11,343 nucleotides of DNA from Flavisolibacter sp. (GCA_017745135.1 JAGIAB010000025.1:5258-16600), one strand, 5' to 3'; numbered from the stretch's first letter, positions 1 to 7,112 are shown. Notes: a model not told the origin generated them from the letters alone. Made by a program: numbers and translations.

Positions 1-1
1 G

Positions 2-215
2 GTAGTGTCTCAATTTCCTTCAACCTCACCCCAACTTATTCTCCGATTTTAGGAGAAACTGCCACCCCTCTTCACCTCATCCGGCCTGCGGCCACCTTCT
101 CCTTGAGGAGAAGGGAAGCGGTGCTTCGCGAATTAGTTTGGAGAGGGTTGGGCGACTCTCATAACATCAGTGGATTTGTTGGGGTGAGGTTGAAATATAT
201 AAACTGAGAAACTAC
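2..215. repeat. Terminally inverted, highly structured intergenic repeat element
   Basis: The two ends are inverted copies of each other. Bases 19-35 (TTCAACCTCACCCCAAC) are the exact reverse complement of 178-194, and the outer parts 2-16 and 201-215 match at 13 of 15 positions when one is reverse-complemented. The interior holds further dyads: TTCTCC/GGAGAA at 39-44 and 52-57, GGCC/GGCC at 83-86 and 90-93, CCTTCTCC/GGAGAAGG at 95-102 and 107-114, and GAGAG/CTCTC at 141-145 and 156-160. No convincing coding frame crosses it. It ends 19 bases from the stop codon of the arabinofuranosidase, so on the minus strand it would fold at that transcript's 3' end and might help terminate or protect it. 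The form suggests a non-autonomous, MITE- or REP-like element. The left end lies at the window edge, so flanking target duplications cannot be judged. Confidence 0.72.
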
Positions 216-234
216 TAAATCATTTGCGTTTTGT

Positions 235-2220
235 TTATTTGGCTGTTACTTCAATTACCAGCACCGAATAAGGTTCCATCTTAAAACTCATGTCTTTTGC
301 GAATGATACCGTTCCTTCAACAGGCTTGATGGCATCCGGATGTTCCATTGACGGAGCATCATCTAAACCGGCACGCATTGTATAGGTTTTAACCGTTGCG
401 CCGTCAGCGATTGAAGAACCTTGCAGCCGCACCAGTAAGGTGTTGGATACGCCTTTATAATTCACAGCTTTTATCACTACACGTTTTCCATCCGCACTCT
501 TTGTTGCAATGGCATCGATCGTTTCGGGTGTCCAGTCTACTGGTTTCATTTGCGATACGGTGTCAAAGAAAGTAGATCGTTTTTGAATGTCTTTAACAGT
601 ACCTGAAGTGGAGGCCAGTTGCACAGGAGCATAATGATCACGGAACAATTTTTCAACCACATACCCCGAACCAGGGAACCAGGAAACATGGTCATGATAA
701 ATAAAGGCACGCCACTCCGGATTGTCGGTTGTATTGCGCATGAGCAGTGCAGGACATGTCATATCGATAGAAGGGCTCAAACGTTCGTAAGCAATCAGGC
801 TTCCTGCTGCATGCAATCCGGCACGCCAGTCGTAGGAACGGCAAAGACTCCATTCCAGTACCGCAACCTTAATAGCAGGATGTGAAGAATTACGAATGAA
901 ATGATCAAGCTTGGTAAGATAATCGGAGATGCGTTGTACGCCGGATGCAAAATTCTCCGGTTCGTATTCATAATTATGGCAGCCAAGAATGTCGAAATTA
1001 TTTCCTGCAATGTCAATTACTTTCTGACTCCAGTTCAAATCATTCGAACGCTTTTGTCCGCAGGCAACGATCCTGGAACCGGGAGCAATTTTTCGCAACT
1101 GGCTTCCGTAAACGTTTACAATTTCTGCATAGCTCTCCGGGGTAAAACCATTGTTCATCGGTTCATTATCGATCTGTATATAAGGAATACGGTAAGGCTG
1201 CGGATGACCGTTAGCAGCCCGCAGCTTTCCCCATTGTGTCGTAGGTGGATCAATTAAGTAACGAACCCAGTTCATGGCATATTCAACATCTTCGGCCTTG
1301 GTTGATGGAGCAGCCAGTACAATCATTGGATCGGATCCCAGTTGACGACACATTTCAAGAAATTCATCTGTTCCGAAACCGTAGTAGTCTGCATAACCAC
1401 CCCACATTACATTGGGATGATACACACGGGAAACAGCAGGACCAATGCCATCCTGCCATTTGTAGGTGGAAGCAAACGAACCACCGGGCCAGCGGATAAA
1501 GGTTGGCTTCAATCCCTTTAATGATTCCAAAAGGTCAGGACGGAATTTTCCATTGCTTCTTGAATCTGCAGTCATGATGGAAATGAAATCAATCAAAAGA
1601 GAACCAGTGCCTGAAGCAATAATTTCCAATACAGCAGCAGTATCTGTTTTAGAAGGAGTGAACTGAAATTTTACTTCCTGCCATTCGTTACCGGAAAAAG
1701 AAAGTGAAGCTTTAGAAATTTCATTATTGTTTTTATCAACAACACGCAATTGCAATTCCGGCTTTCCGCTTTCTCCCTGCACCCATAATGAACCATTGTA
1801 CGCTACGTCCTTTTTTACATACAAACGTTGCTGCTGAACACCGGCAGTGCCATTGGAAGGAGAGAGGCGAATACTTTTTAATCCTTTTTGAAAATTGATA
1901 TCCTCAAGTGTGACCTTCCCATTTTTTTCTACGCTTTTCCAATGAGTTTCAAAATCTTTTCCTTCAAATCCCTGTCCCTGCACCTGTTCGGCATACAATC
2001 CATCAATTACAGAGTGGTTGATATGTTCCAGGAATTGTCCATAAATATTTTCATCCACCTTACTTATTGGGTGGTCGGTATCTACTAAAAGAACGGCAAC
2101 ACCTGGAGAATCTTTTTGAACTTCGTTATCGGTAGAAGCAACGTAAGAACAGGACACCAACAGTTGCAGCGAAACGGATACAATAACAAGCAGATAAGTT
2201 TTTAAACGGAGCAAGTTCAT
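235..2220 (-). CDS. GH51 alpha-L-arabinofuranosidase, lipoprotein
   Basis: This is a 661-residue exported glycoside hydrolase of family GH51, expected to release terminal L-arabinofuranose from arabinan or arabinoxylan side chains with retention of configuration. The N-terminus has a hydrophobic segment and a lipobox LVSC (residues 21-24), so the mature protein should be lipid-anchored at C24. The family N-terminal signature IYGQFLEHINH is at 59-69. A beta-rich stretch at about 105-215 looks like the carbohydrate-binding-type insert common in this family. The catalytic (beta/alpha)8 domain follows, with RWPGGSF (243-249), the acid/base in IDNEP (E353) and the nucleophile in VAVLEW (E456); a beta-sandwich closes the C-terminus from about 540. 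Both catalytic glutamates are present and the length is usual, so it appears intact. The codirectional esterase lies 282 bases upstream, too far for a tight operon. Substrate is inferred from the family only. Confidence 0.94.
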   Translation of the reverse strand: MNLLRLKTYLLVIVSVSLQLLVSCSYVASTDNEVQKDSPGVAVLLVDTDHPISKVDENIYGQFLEHINHSVIDGLYAEQVQGQGFEGKDFETHWKSVEKNGKVTLEDINFQKGLKSIRLSPSNGTAGVQQQRLYVKKDVAYNGSLWVQGESGKPELQLRVVDKNNNEISKASLSFSGNEWQEVKFQFTPSKTDTAAVLEIIASGTGSLLIDFISIMTADSRSNGKFRPDLLESLKGLKPTFIRWPGGSFASTYKWQDGIGPAVSRVYHPNVMWGGYADYYGFGTDEFLEMCRQLGSDPMIVLAAPSTKAEDVEYAMNWVRYLIDPPTTQWGKLRAANGHPQPYRIPYIQIDNEPMNNGFTPESYAEIVNVYGSQLRKIAPGSRIVACGQKRSNDLNWSQKVIDIAGNNFDILGCHNYEYEPENFASGVQRISDYLTKLDHFIRNSSHPAIKVAVLEWSLCRSYDWRAGLHAAGSLIAYERLSPSIDMTCPALLMRNTTDNPEWRAFIYHDHVSWFPGSGYVVEKLFRDHYAPVQLASTSGTVKDIQKRSTFFDTVSQMKPVDWTPETIDAIATKSADGKRVVIKAVNYKGVSNTLLVRLQGSSIADGATVKTYTMRAGLDDAPSMEHPDAIKPVEGTVSFAKDMSFKMEPYSVLVIEVTAK

Positions 2221-2502
2221 TAGTATTTGGATTAAAGGGGAAGATAAGTAATGTTATCGAACGACTTATTACGACTATGATAAATTGAATGCTGAAAATG
2301 AGTAGCTACCGTTGGAAATGATAGCAGCAAGACCAAGAATCGTTCTTTTCATAAATTGTCTAATAAAGCAGGTTAAAAATGATAAATGTATGTTTAGTTG
2401 TAAAGAATGAGAGTGATAGTTTGGCAACAAGCCGTGCAATCGTTTTATTGAAAAATTTTGCATTAAGGGATGGTGTAATAAATACTAATTGAAAGTTGAA
2501 AA
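2221..2502. other. Intergenic gap with a possible short signal-peptide remnant
   Basis: These 282 AT-rich bases separate the arabinofuranosidase and the esterase. They must hold the arabinofuranosidase promoter, but I find no TAnnTTTG element on the minus strand. A minus-strand frame at 2275-2352 would encode 25 residues beginning MKRTILGLAAIIS, which looks like the basic and hydrophobic start of a secretion signal and then stops. It may be a decayed gene start or chance. I see no convincing terminator for the esterase transcript here. Confidence 0.35.
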
Positions 2503-4056
2503 TTATTTCGCCCATGCTTCACCTTCAGGTGTTCTTCTCCATTTGAAATAAGCATCCAATACTTTGAGTGATTCTGCACTTGGCACCGGTCCGGTATGGG
2601 CTGTTTGATTAAAATATAGGACTACAGGATTGCCATCACTGAAGGCAGGCCATTGAGGAACGCCATTGCCATTAGGATGTCCATACTTAGCAAAGTTTGT
2701 CCAGTAGGTGCCCATAGCATCCGATATCTCAAAATCTGATTTAGTGAGTTGCGGATTGGATGCATTTAATTGTTCAAAAACATAGGCTACCTCCTGTCCA
2801 TGCGGTGAGCCATAGCCGTAACGTGGTGAGCCTTCCGGATAATCAGGGTGCTGATCGAAATAATAATAAAACACTTTTGATTTGCCGGTATTTGCCTGCA
2901 ATCTTGCCCAGCTCCAGGTATGCCAGCCAAAGGCAGCATCGCGGGCAAGGTCTCTTGCTGTCTTGGGAACATTGTTCGTTTCTACAGGATAGGCTTTGAT
3001 CAAATCATCCGAAAACCGGCCGTAACGATTCTTTACACCAGTGATATACTCGTCGGGAGTTTTAGGTGGAGAAAAACTGGCGCCTTCATCTGAATTGTAA
3101 CCGACCAGGATCGGTACATCATTATATTTTTTTGCTTCGTAGAGTTTGTATTGATCATCAGGAATTACCCATCCATCGATGATGGGCCATGCCAATCCGC
3201 GTACCGCAGGAAGCTTGTCGGCATCTAACTTTCTTAATTCGGCAATGGAAGCATATCCTGCATTCTTTGCATAAGCTTCACCTGCAGCTTCTGCATTTTT
3301 AAGACGTTTTAAATTTTCTCCCGGAAAAGTGGTCTGTCGCGGTGGACCAAATGAACCGCCACTCTGCGAAATGGCACCATGAAACAACCCTTTGGCCAAA
3401 GGTGATGCACACAACATGCTAACTGCAATGCCTCCGGCAGATTCTCCGAAGATGGTCACTTTGTTGGGGTCGCCGCCGAATGCAGCAATGTTTTTTTGAA
3501 TCCATTTCAAGCCGGCTATCATGTCCAGCAATCCATAATTACCTGAAACATGATTGGGGTTTTCTGCACTCAGTTCAGGATGCGCTAAAAATCCGAGCTG
3601 GCCTACACGGTAGGCGATGCTTACCAGTACCACGCCTTTCTTTGCCAGTTTTTCTCCACTGTACGTTGTTTCAGAAGTGGCACCGGCGTTAAAGCCGCCA
3701 CCATATATCCATACTAAAACCGGTAGTTTATCTTTTGCTGATTTTGCCGGAGACCAAACATTCAGGTATAAACAATCTTCGCTTTTTCCTGATGGAGGAT
3801 TACCTCCTTGCATAGGACCCGGCGCAAACTTGGTAGTCTGTTTTACACCTTGCCATGGAATAACTGCTTGCGGAGCTTTCCATCGCAAATCGCCAACAGG
3901 CGGCGCAGCAAACGGAATGCCTTTATAAATAGTAAGTCCATCTTCAAAACTTCCCTGTATCAACCCTCCATCAACTTTGACAGGGGCGGGTTGTTGGGCA
4001 AAAGAAAATACCGTTGTGAAAAGAATGAATAACAGAAGAAAACATTTCTCTCTCAT
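2503..4056 (-). CDS. Secreted type-B carboxylesterase (alpha/beta hydrolase)
   Basis: This is a 517-residue serine esterase of the carboxylesterase type B family (para-nitrobenzyl-esterase-like), with a signal peptide probably cleaved near residue 20 (FSFA-QQP). Family marks appear in order: GIPFAAPPVGDLRW at 46-59, EDCLYLNVW at 93-101, the oxyanion-hole loop YGGGF at 118-122, and the nucleophile elbow FGESAGG at 203-209 with S206. The likely triad partners are E324 in NSDEG and H419 in SPHGQE. All three are present and the length is typical, so the enzyme should be active. The physiological ester is unknown. Export and the neighbouring arabinofuranosidase make acetyl or feruloyl groups on hemicellulose a possible target, but that is inference. 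A 25-base dyad (4067-4091) sits 10 bases before the ATG and may be its operator. Confidence 0.94.
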   Translation of the reverse strand: MREKCFLLLFILFTTVFSFAQQPAPVKVDGGLIQGSFEDGLTIYKGIPFAAPPVGDLRWKAPQAVIPWQGVKQTTKFAPGPMQGGNPPSGKSEDCLYLNVWSPAKSAKDKLPVLVWIYGGGFNAGATSETTYSGEKLAKKGVVLVSIAYRVGQLGFLAHPELSAENPNHVSGNYGLLDMIAGLKWIQKNIAAFGGDPNKVTIFGESAGGIAVSMLCASPLAKGLFHGAISQSGGSFGPPRQTTFPGENLKRLKNAEAAGEAYAKNAGYASIAELRKLDADKLPAVRGLAWPIIDGWVIPDDQYKLYEAKKYNDVPILVGYNSDEGASFSPPKTPDEYITGVKNRYGRFSDDLIKAYPVETNNVPKTARDLARDAAFGWHTWSWARLQANTGKSKVFYYYFDQHPDYPEGSPRYGYGSPHGQEVAYVFEQLNASNPQLTKSDFEISDAMGTYWTNFAKYGHPNGNGVPQWPAFSDGNPVVLYFNQTAHTGPVPSAESLKVLDAYFKWRRTPEGEAWAK

Positions 4057-4066
4057 AAAAGCTTGC

Positions 4067-4091
4067 TTTAATCGTCAATTTGACAATTAAA
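4067..4091. promoter_or_regulatory. 25-bp near-perfect dyad upstream of the esterase, candidate operator
   Basis: The left half TTTAATCGTCAA (4067-4078) and the right half TTGACAATTAAA (4080-4091) are inverted around T4079; 11 of 12 positions pair, the exception being C4073 opposite A4085. It begins 10 bases before the esterase start codon on the minus strand. Its symmetry and place suggest the site of a dimeric helix-turn-helix regulator; a hairpin in the mRNA leader is the alternative. No regulator gene is adjacent, so the partner is unknown. Confidence 0.5.
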
Positions 4092-4174
4092 AGATAGGCA
4101 AAAAAAAATTACTGCCAAAATATGTGTACGATTAGGAGGGGCTTCTTCTGTAAAGGGAAGTACGTTTTATTACA

Positions 4175-4702
4175 TCAAAAACCAATCGACAATTTTGTCA
4201 TGGTTATTCCGGCATGGCCAGCGAAGGTTAACGTGTTTGTCCATCGGATAGCCAGTTTGTTGCCTGCACGGAACTGAAAGCCAAATCCTGCTTCAAAAGC
4301 TGTGAATAGAGTAGTGTATTCAACTTCATACGAAATGTTTTTTCTTGAGCCGACACCCAATTCTGAACAAAGAAAAATGCCGCGGTTATCTGGCCGGAAA
4401 AATTTATGTACAGTGGCTGTCACTGAATTAAAAGAAGCGGTTTGTTGTCCATTCGTTCCAAATAAAGAAGCATTCCCTAATTGGTAAGTAAAGGCATGCG
4501 ATGCCTTGGCTCCAATCACCCATTTTTGCTGTTGAAAAATATAGCGTTCATAGCTGATGCCCGTAAGTCCGCTGAGACTATTCCATTCAACACCTGCAAA
4601 CGCTTCAGGAAAATTTTTGGGAGAATTTGGTAGCTGGCTTTTTGCCTTTACCGAGACCAAAACAAAAAGAAGGACGGAAAGTTTTTGCAAAATAGTTTTC
4701 AT
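4175..4702 (-). CDS. Putative small outer-membrane beta-barrel protein, function unknown
   Basis: This 175-residue protein begins with a signal peptide (MKTILQKLSVLLFVLVSVKA, cleavage near 20-22). The mature part has alternating polar and hydrophobic strands, many glycines and aromatic residues, and ends in ...TKLSIGF. A terminal phenylalanine after a beta strand is typical of outer-membrane barrel proteins. I recognise no named family; an eight-stranded barrel of the kind common in Bacteroidota is the best reading. C112 is the only cysteine I see after the signal peptide. It lies between the esterase and the CBS-domain gene on the same strand, with gaps of 118 and 170 bases, so cotranscription is uncertain. 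Its start codon touches a perfect inverted repeat (4702-4726), which may control it. The start is supported by the signal peptide directly after it. Confidence 0.75.
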   Translation of the reverse strand: MKTILQKLSVLLFVLVSVKAKSQLPNSPKNFPEAFAGVEWNSLSGLTGISYERYIFQQQKWVIGAKASHAFTYQLGNASLFGTNGQQTASFNSVTATVHKFFRPDNRGIFLCSELGVGSRKNISYEVEYTTLFTAFEAGFGFQFRAGNKLAIRWTNTLTFAGHAGITMTKLSIGF

Positions 4703-4726
4703 TGATTCAAATGTTTATTGAATCAA
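4702..4726. promoter_or_regulatory. Perfect 9-bp inverted repeat abutting a start codon
   Basis: TTGATTCAA (4702-4710) and TTGAATCAA (4718-4726) are exact inverted copies separated by seven bases. On the minus strand the last base of the 3' arm is the A of the ATG of the barrel-protein gene, so in the mRNA the hairpin would end at the initiation codon. A second dyad, TGCTTT/AAAGCA around TG (4730-4743), lies three bases further upstream. This could be a paired operator or a translational hairpin; nothing in the sequence decides between them. Confidence 0.5.
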
Positions 4727-4872
4727 AAATGCTTTTGAAAGCAGTTTTTTAAAAATTGAATTTCACAAGAGCCATTTATTCAATTGCAGAAATTGCAAAA
4801 GTTAAACTTGTGATAACGAAGATTTGTTTGATGAAAATTTTTTAGAGAAAGTAAATGCCGGATCAATCCTGT

Positions 4873-5331
4873 TTAATAAATATAGCCGCCTTCATCCTGG
4901 TTCAGGAGTTCGTGTGCAGTGTCGGTATCAAAAATCTCTTCTTTATTTGCAATCACCTCTCTTAACAGGTCATGAATGGTAATGACGCCGGCAAACTGGT
5001 TGTCAATATCAAATGCCAGCAGGTATCTTGTTTTATTTAAGATCATTGTCTTCATACAATGTTCTACTGTTTGATCCAAATGCACTGTTGGAAGATCGCT
5101 GGTCATAACTTCCTGTACGGTAGAAGACTGACTAGTACGTCCTTTTAAGATCACATTACGGCTGTAATCCCTTTCGCTGAAAATGCCTTTGTATTGATTG
5201 TCGTCCATTACGATCAGGTAGCTTAGGTTGACTGCATTCAGCATACTAAGTGCATCGATCACCAAAGTATGCGAACTCACAATATTGAAAGATTTGGCTT
5301 TGCTTTCCAGGATGTCCTTAACTGTTCTCAT
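4873..5331 (-). CDS. Two-CBS-domain protein
   Basis: This 152-residue cytoplasmic protein consists of a tandem pair of CBS motifs (a Bateman module) and little else. The first spans about residues 7-62 and ends in GIFSERDYSRNVI; the second spans about 73-130 and ends in GVITIHDLLREVI. Such pairs usually bind adenosine nucleotides (AMP, ATP, NAD or SAM) between the two motifs and act as energy or redox sensors. No catalytic or DNA-binding domain is attached, so its partner must be another protein and cannot be told from here. The C-terminal tail (about 131-152) is acidic and ends in GGYIY. It is transcribed divergently from the gene at 5435, with 103 bases between the two starts. There is no signal peptide. 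The ATG used gives the usual MRTVKDIL start of this family. Confidence 0.92.
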   Translation of the reverse strand: MRTVKDILESKAKSFNIVSSHTLVIDALSMLNAVNLSYLIVMDDNQYKGIFSERDYSRNVILKGRTSQSSTVQEVMTSDLPTVHLDQTVEHCMKTMILNKTRYLLAFDIDNQFAGVITIHDLLREVIANKEEIFDTDTAHELLNQDEGGYIY

Positions 5332-5412
5332 TGTATAAAATTTATAGGCGGATTAAATATAGAATGAATTTTCTCATAAATCTCATGTTCGTTCCGGCTG
5401 GCGCAATATTTT

Positions 5413-5436
5413 ATGTGTTGCAGAAAAACAACACAT
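5413..5436 (+). promoter_or_regulatory. Inverted repeat enclosing a start codon, with an overlapping upstream mini-ORF
   Basis: ATGTGTTG (5413-5420) and CAACACAT (5429-5436) are exact inverted copies with an eight-base A-rich loop. The 3' arm contains the first two bases of the ATG at 5435. The 5' arm contains another ATG at 5413, in a different frame, which opens a 19-codon frame ending at 5472 and overlapping the start of the main gene. Either the hairpin or the mini-ORF could limit initiation; alternatively this is chance in a short leader. Confidence 0.35.
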
Positions 5437-6124
5437 GCCGGTAGGTTTTTTATCAAAGAAAGATCCCATTGAAAAAGCGAGACTCCGTTGCCGGAAAAAA
5501 TTCCTGTACTATTTCAAAAAAGGATATTCCGATCCTACTTACATTTCCTGGGAGCGGCAGTATAAGCTGAATGCTCATTTCCAGTTTCAACAGGAATTAA
5601 ATAGAAGAGAATACGAACACCTTTTACTGGCCAAGAAATATTCTGAAATAGCCCTCGCAGCGGTTCGGATAGAAAGCCGCACCAATCTTTTATTTTCCTT
5701 TGAGAAAATGGCGTTGCGTGATGCTGTTAAGCCTGCTAACGGCGCTAAGGCCTTTGCACATGGACTTTATGAATATGTTTATGGCAGAAACTCCCTTGAA
5801 GAACGTTTCAACAATTTCTCCGAGGTGATCTCGGGGTTGCCACGGAAACAAACCAGGGTTCATACCTGGCCCTTGCAAACCGTGTTCGGGTTCATTGCCA
5901 ATCCGCAGGAGCATCTCTTTTTGAAGCCCCGCGTCACCCAAATTGCCGCTGAAAAATACCGGTTCGATTTTCAATACCGTTCCAGGCCCAATTGGGAGAC
6001 CTATAAAAGTCTCCTGGGTTTTGCAGAACAGGTGCGTAAGGATACCAGTGACCTGAAGCCGCAGGACTACATTGACCTGCAATCCTTCATTTGGGTAATG
6101 GGCTCCGATGAATACCCTGATTAG
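5435..6124 (+). CDS. Conserved-looking protein of unknown function, 229 residues
   Basis: I do not recognise a named family. The protein has no signal peptide or membrane segment and should be cytoplasmic. Its N-terminal 80 residues are rich in Lys, Arg, Tyr and Phe (for example KKFLYYFKKG at 21-30) and mainly helical in character. The C-terminal two thirds look like a compact conserved domain: LLFSFEKMALRDAV (85-98), SGLPRKQTRVHTWPLQTVFG (133-152), FLKPRVTQIAA (162-172), RPNWETY (184-190) and DLQSFIWVMGSDEY (214-227). The density of Trp, Pro and charged motifs suggests an enzyme or nucleic-acid-binding fold, but I cannot assign one. The ferritin-like gene follows after 38 bases on the same strand and is probably cotranscribed. 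The chosen ATG lies inside an inverted repeat; the next in-frame methionine is residue 92, which would remove conserved-looking sequence, so the first ATG is preferred. Confidence 0.8.
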   Translation: MPVGFLSKKDPIEKARLRCRKKFLYYFKKGYSDPTYISWERQYKLNAHFQFQQELNRREYEHLLLAKKYSEIALAAVRIESRTNLLFSFEKMALRDAVKPANGAKAFAHGLYEYVYGRNSLEERFNNFSEVISGLPRKQTRVHTWPLQTVFGFIANPQEHLFLKPRVTQIAAEKYRFDFQYRSRPNWETYKSLLGFAEQVRKDTSDLKPQDYIDLQSFIWVMGSDEYPD

Positions 6125-6162
6125 CACGGCACAGTTTTTTTCATACTAATCAAAAAGCAATT

Positions 6163-7062
6163 ATGGAAAAGATGAATGATCTACGGGATCTCCTCAAACA
6201 CGAAATAGAGGATTTGCAGTCTGTAGAAGACCAGATCCTGGAGGCTTTGCCCAAAATGATTGACAAAGCCAACAATCCTGATTTAAAAAGAGCTCTGTCG
6301 GAGCATCTGAAAGTTACCGAACAACACAAGGTAAGGTTGGAAAAGGTCATGAAGGAGGTACAAAAAGGCGGAGAAGAATCGAATGGAAAGAAGAAAGGAA
6401 TTTTGGGAATATTCGGAGGCGGAAAGCATGTGTGCAAAGGCATGAAGGGAATTATTGAAGAAGGCGAAAAGATCATGAATACGGATATTTCGCCGGAGGC
6501 TTTGGATGCTGCTATTATTGCCAGTGCCCAAAAAGTGGAGCACTATGAAATTTGCGGTTATGGAACGGCCCGCACCTTTGCCAGGGAATTAGGCATGGAA
6601 CAAATCGCCAGGCAATTGGAACAAACCCTGAACGAAGAATACGAAGCCGATGACCTGTTAACCAATCTTGCAGTGATGGGAGTGAATGAAGAAGCAGAAA
6701 CCCCCGGCAGTGCCGGTTTGGCCCCCGCTTCATCAAGAGGCAGGTCTGCCGGCAGGGTAAAAGAAAAAGCAAACCGGGAAAAAGAATTAGAGCCCGTTAG
6801 CAGCAGTCGTACACGGTCTGCCGGGAGAAATGAAACCGGCAATCGCACAAAATCAATCGCTAACAATCAAAGAGGTAGTCAGTCCAAATCTTCTGGTTCG
6901 CCCCGTGGTGAAAATGGGCGTGGAGGCAGTTCTTCAGCAAAAAGAACTGCGGCCAGTGGACGCAGCAGCAGTTCAAGGTCAGCAGGCAGTAGCAATAGCC
7001 GTTCTTCATCAGGAGGAAGAGGAGGGGGCACATCGAAAGGCAATTCCCGTGGACGCAGATAA
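6163..7062 (+). CDS. YciE/YciF-type (DUF892) ferritin-like protein with long Ser/Arg/Gly-rich tail
   Basis: Residues 4-172 form a DUF892 ferritin-like four-helix bundle. The helices carry Glu/His residues placed to bind a di-iron centre: E14 and E22 in helix 1, E48/E53/H55 in EHLKVTEQH, the second-half motif EHYE at 126-129, and E158/E159. Members of this family are stress-induced and presumed to handle iron or peroxide; the exact activity is poorly known. A loop with GIFGGGKHVCKG (82-93) divides the halves. From about residue 180 the protein becomes low-complexity and basic: over 181-299 I count 31 Ser, 21 Gly, 19 Arg and 7 Lys against 6 Glu and no Asp, ending SRGRR. This tail may bind DNA, RNA or polyphosphate, as basic tails on Dps-like proteins do; that is inference. 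The gene follows the unknown gene by 38 bases and is closed by a strong terminator. Confidence 0.9.
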   Translation: MEKMNDLRDLLKHEIEDLQSVEDQILEALPKMIDKANNPDLKRALSEHLKVTEQHKVRLEKVMKEVQKGGEESNGKKKGILGIFGGGKHVCKGMKGIIEEGEKIMNTDISPEALDAAIIASAQKVEHYEICGYGTARTFARELGMEQIARQLEQTLNEEYEADDLLTNLAVMGVNEEAETPGSAGLAPASSRGRSAGRVKEKANREKELEPVSSSRTRSAGRNETGNRTKSIANNQRGSQSKSSGSPRGENGRGGSSSAKRTAASGRSSSSRSAGSSNSRSSSGGRGGGTSKGNSRGRR

Positions 7063-7080
7063 ATAAGTGACAACATCAGG

Positions 7081-7112
7081 ATCCGTCTTGTAATTGCAAG
7101 GCGGATTTTTTT
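7081..7112 (+). terminator. Rho-independent terminator after the ferritin-like gene
   Basis: ATCCGTCTTG (7081-7090) pairs with CAAGGCGGAT (7097-7106), all ten positions with one G-U wobble, over a six-base loop. A run of seven T follows (7106-7112). It lies 18 bases after the stop codon and probably ends the two-gene unit that starts near 5435. Confidence 0.9.

Noticed and set aside
2..215. Integron attC site
   Set aside because: The inverted ends contain CCCCAAC and GTTGGGG, which do not fit the RYYYAAC and GTTRRRY core sites, and the symmetric arms are too long and too perfect. No cassette or integrase is seen.
2428..2462. Possible terminator hairpin (TGCAA ... TTGCA) downstream of the esterase
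   Set aside because: Only about five outer bases pair and the interior does not; there is no good T tract in the right place.
6150..6476. Minus-strand open frame opposite the ferritin-like domain
   Set aside because: The opposite strand encodes a clear DUF892 domain over the same bases; the Ser/Phe/Pro-rich product resembles no protein and is a shadow.
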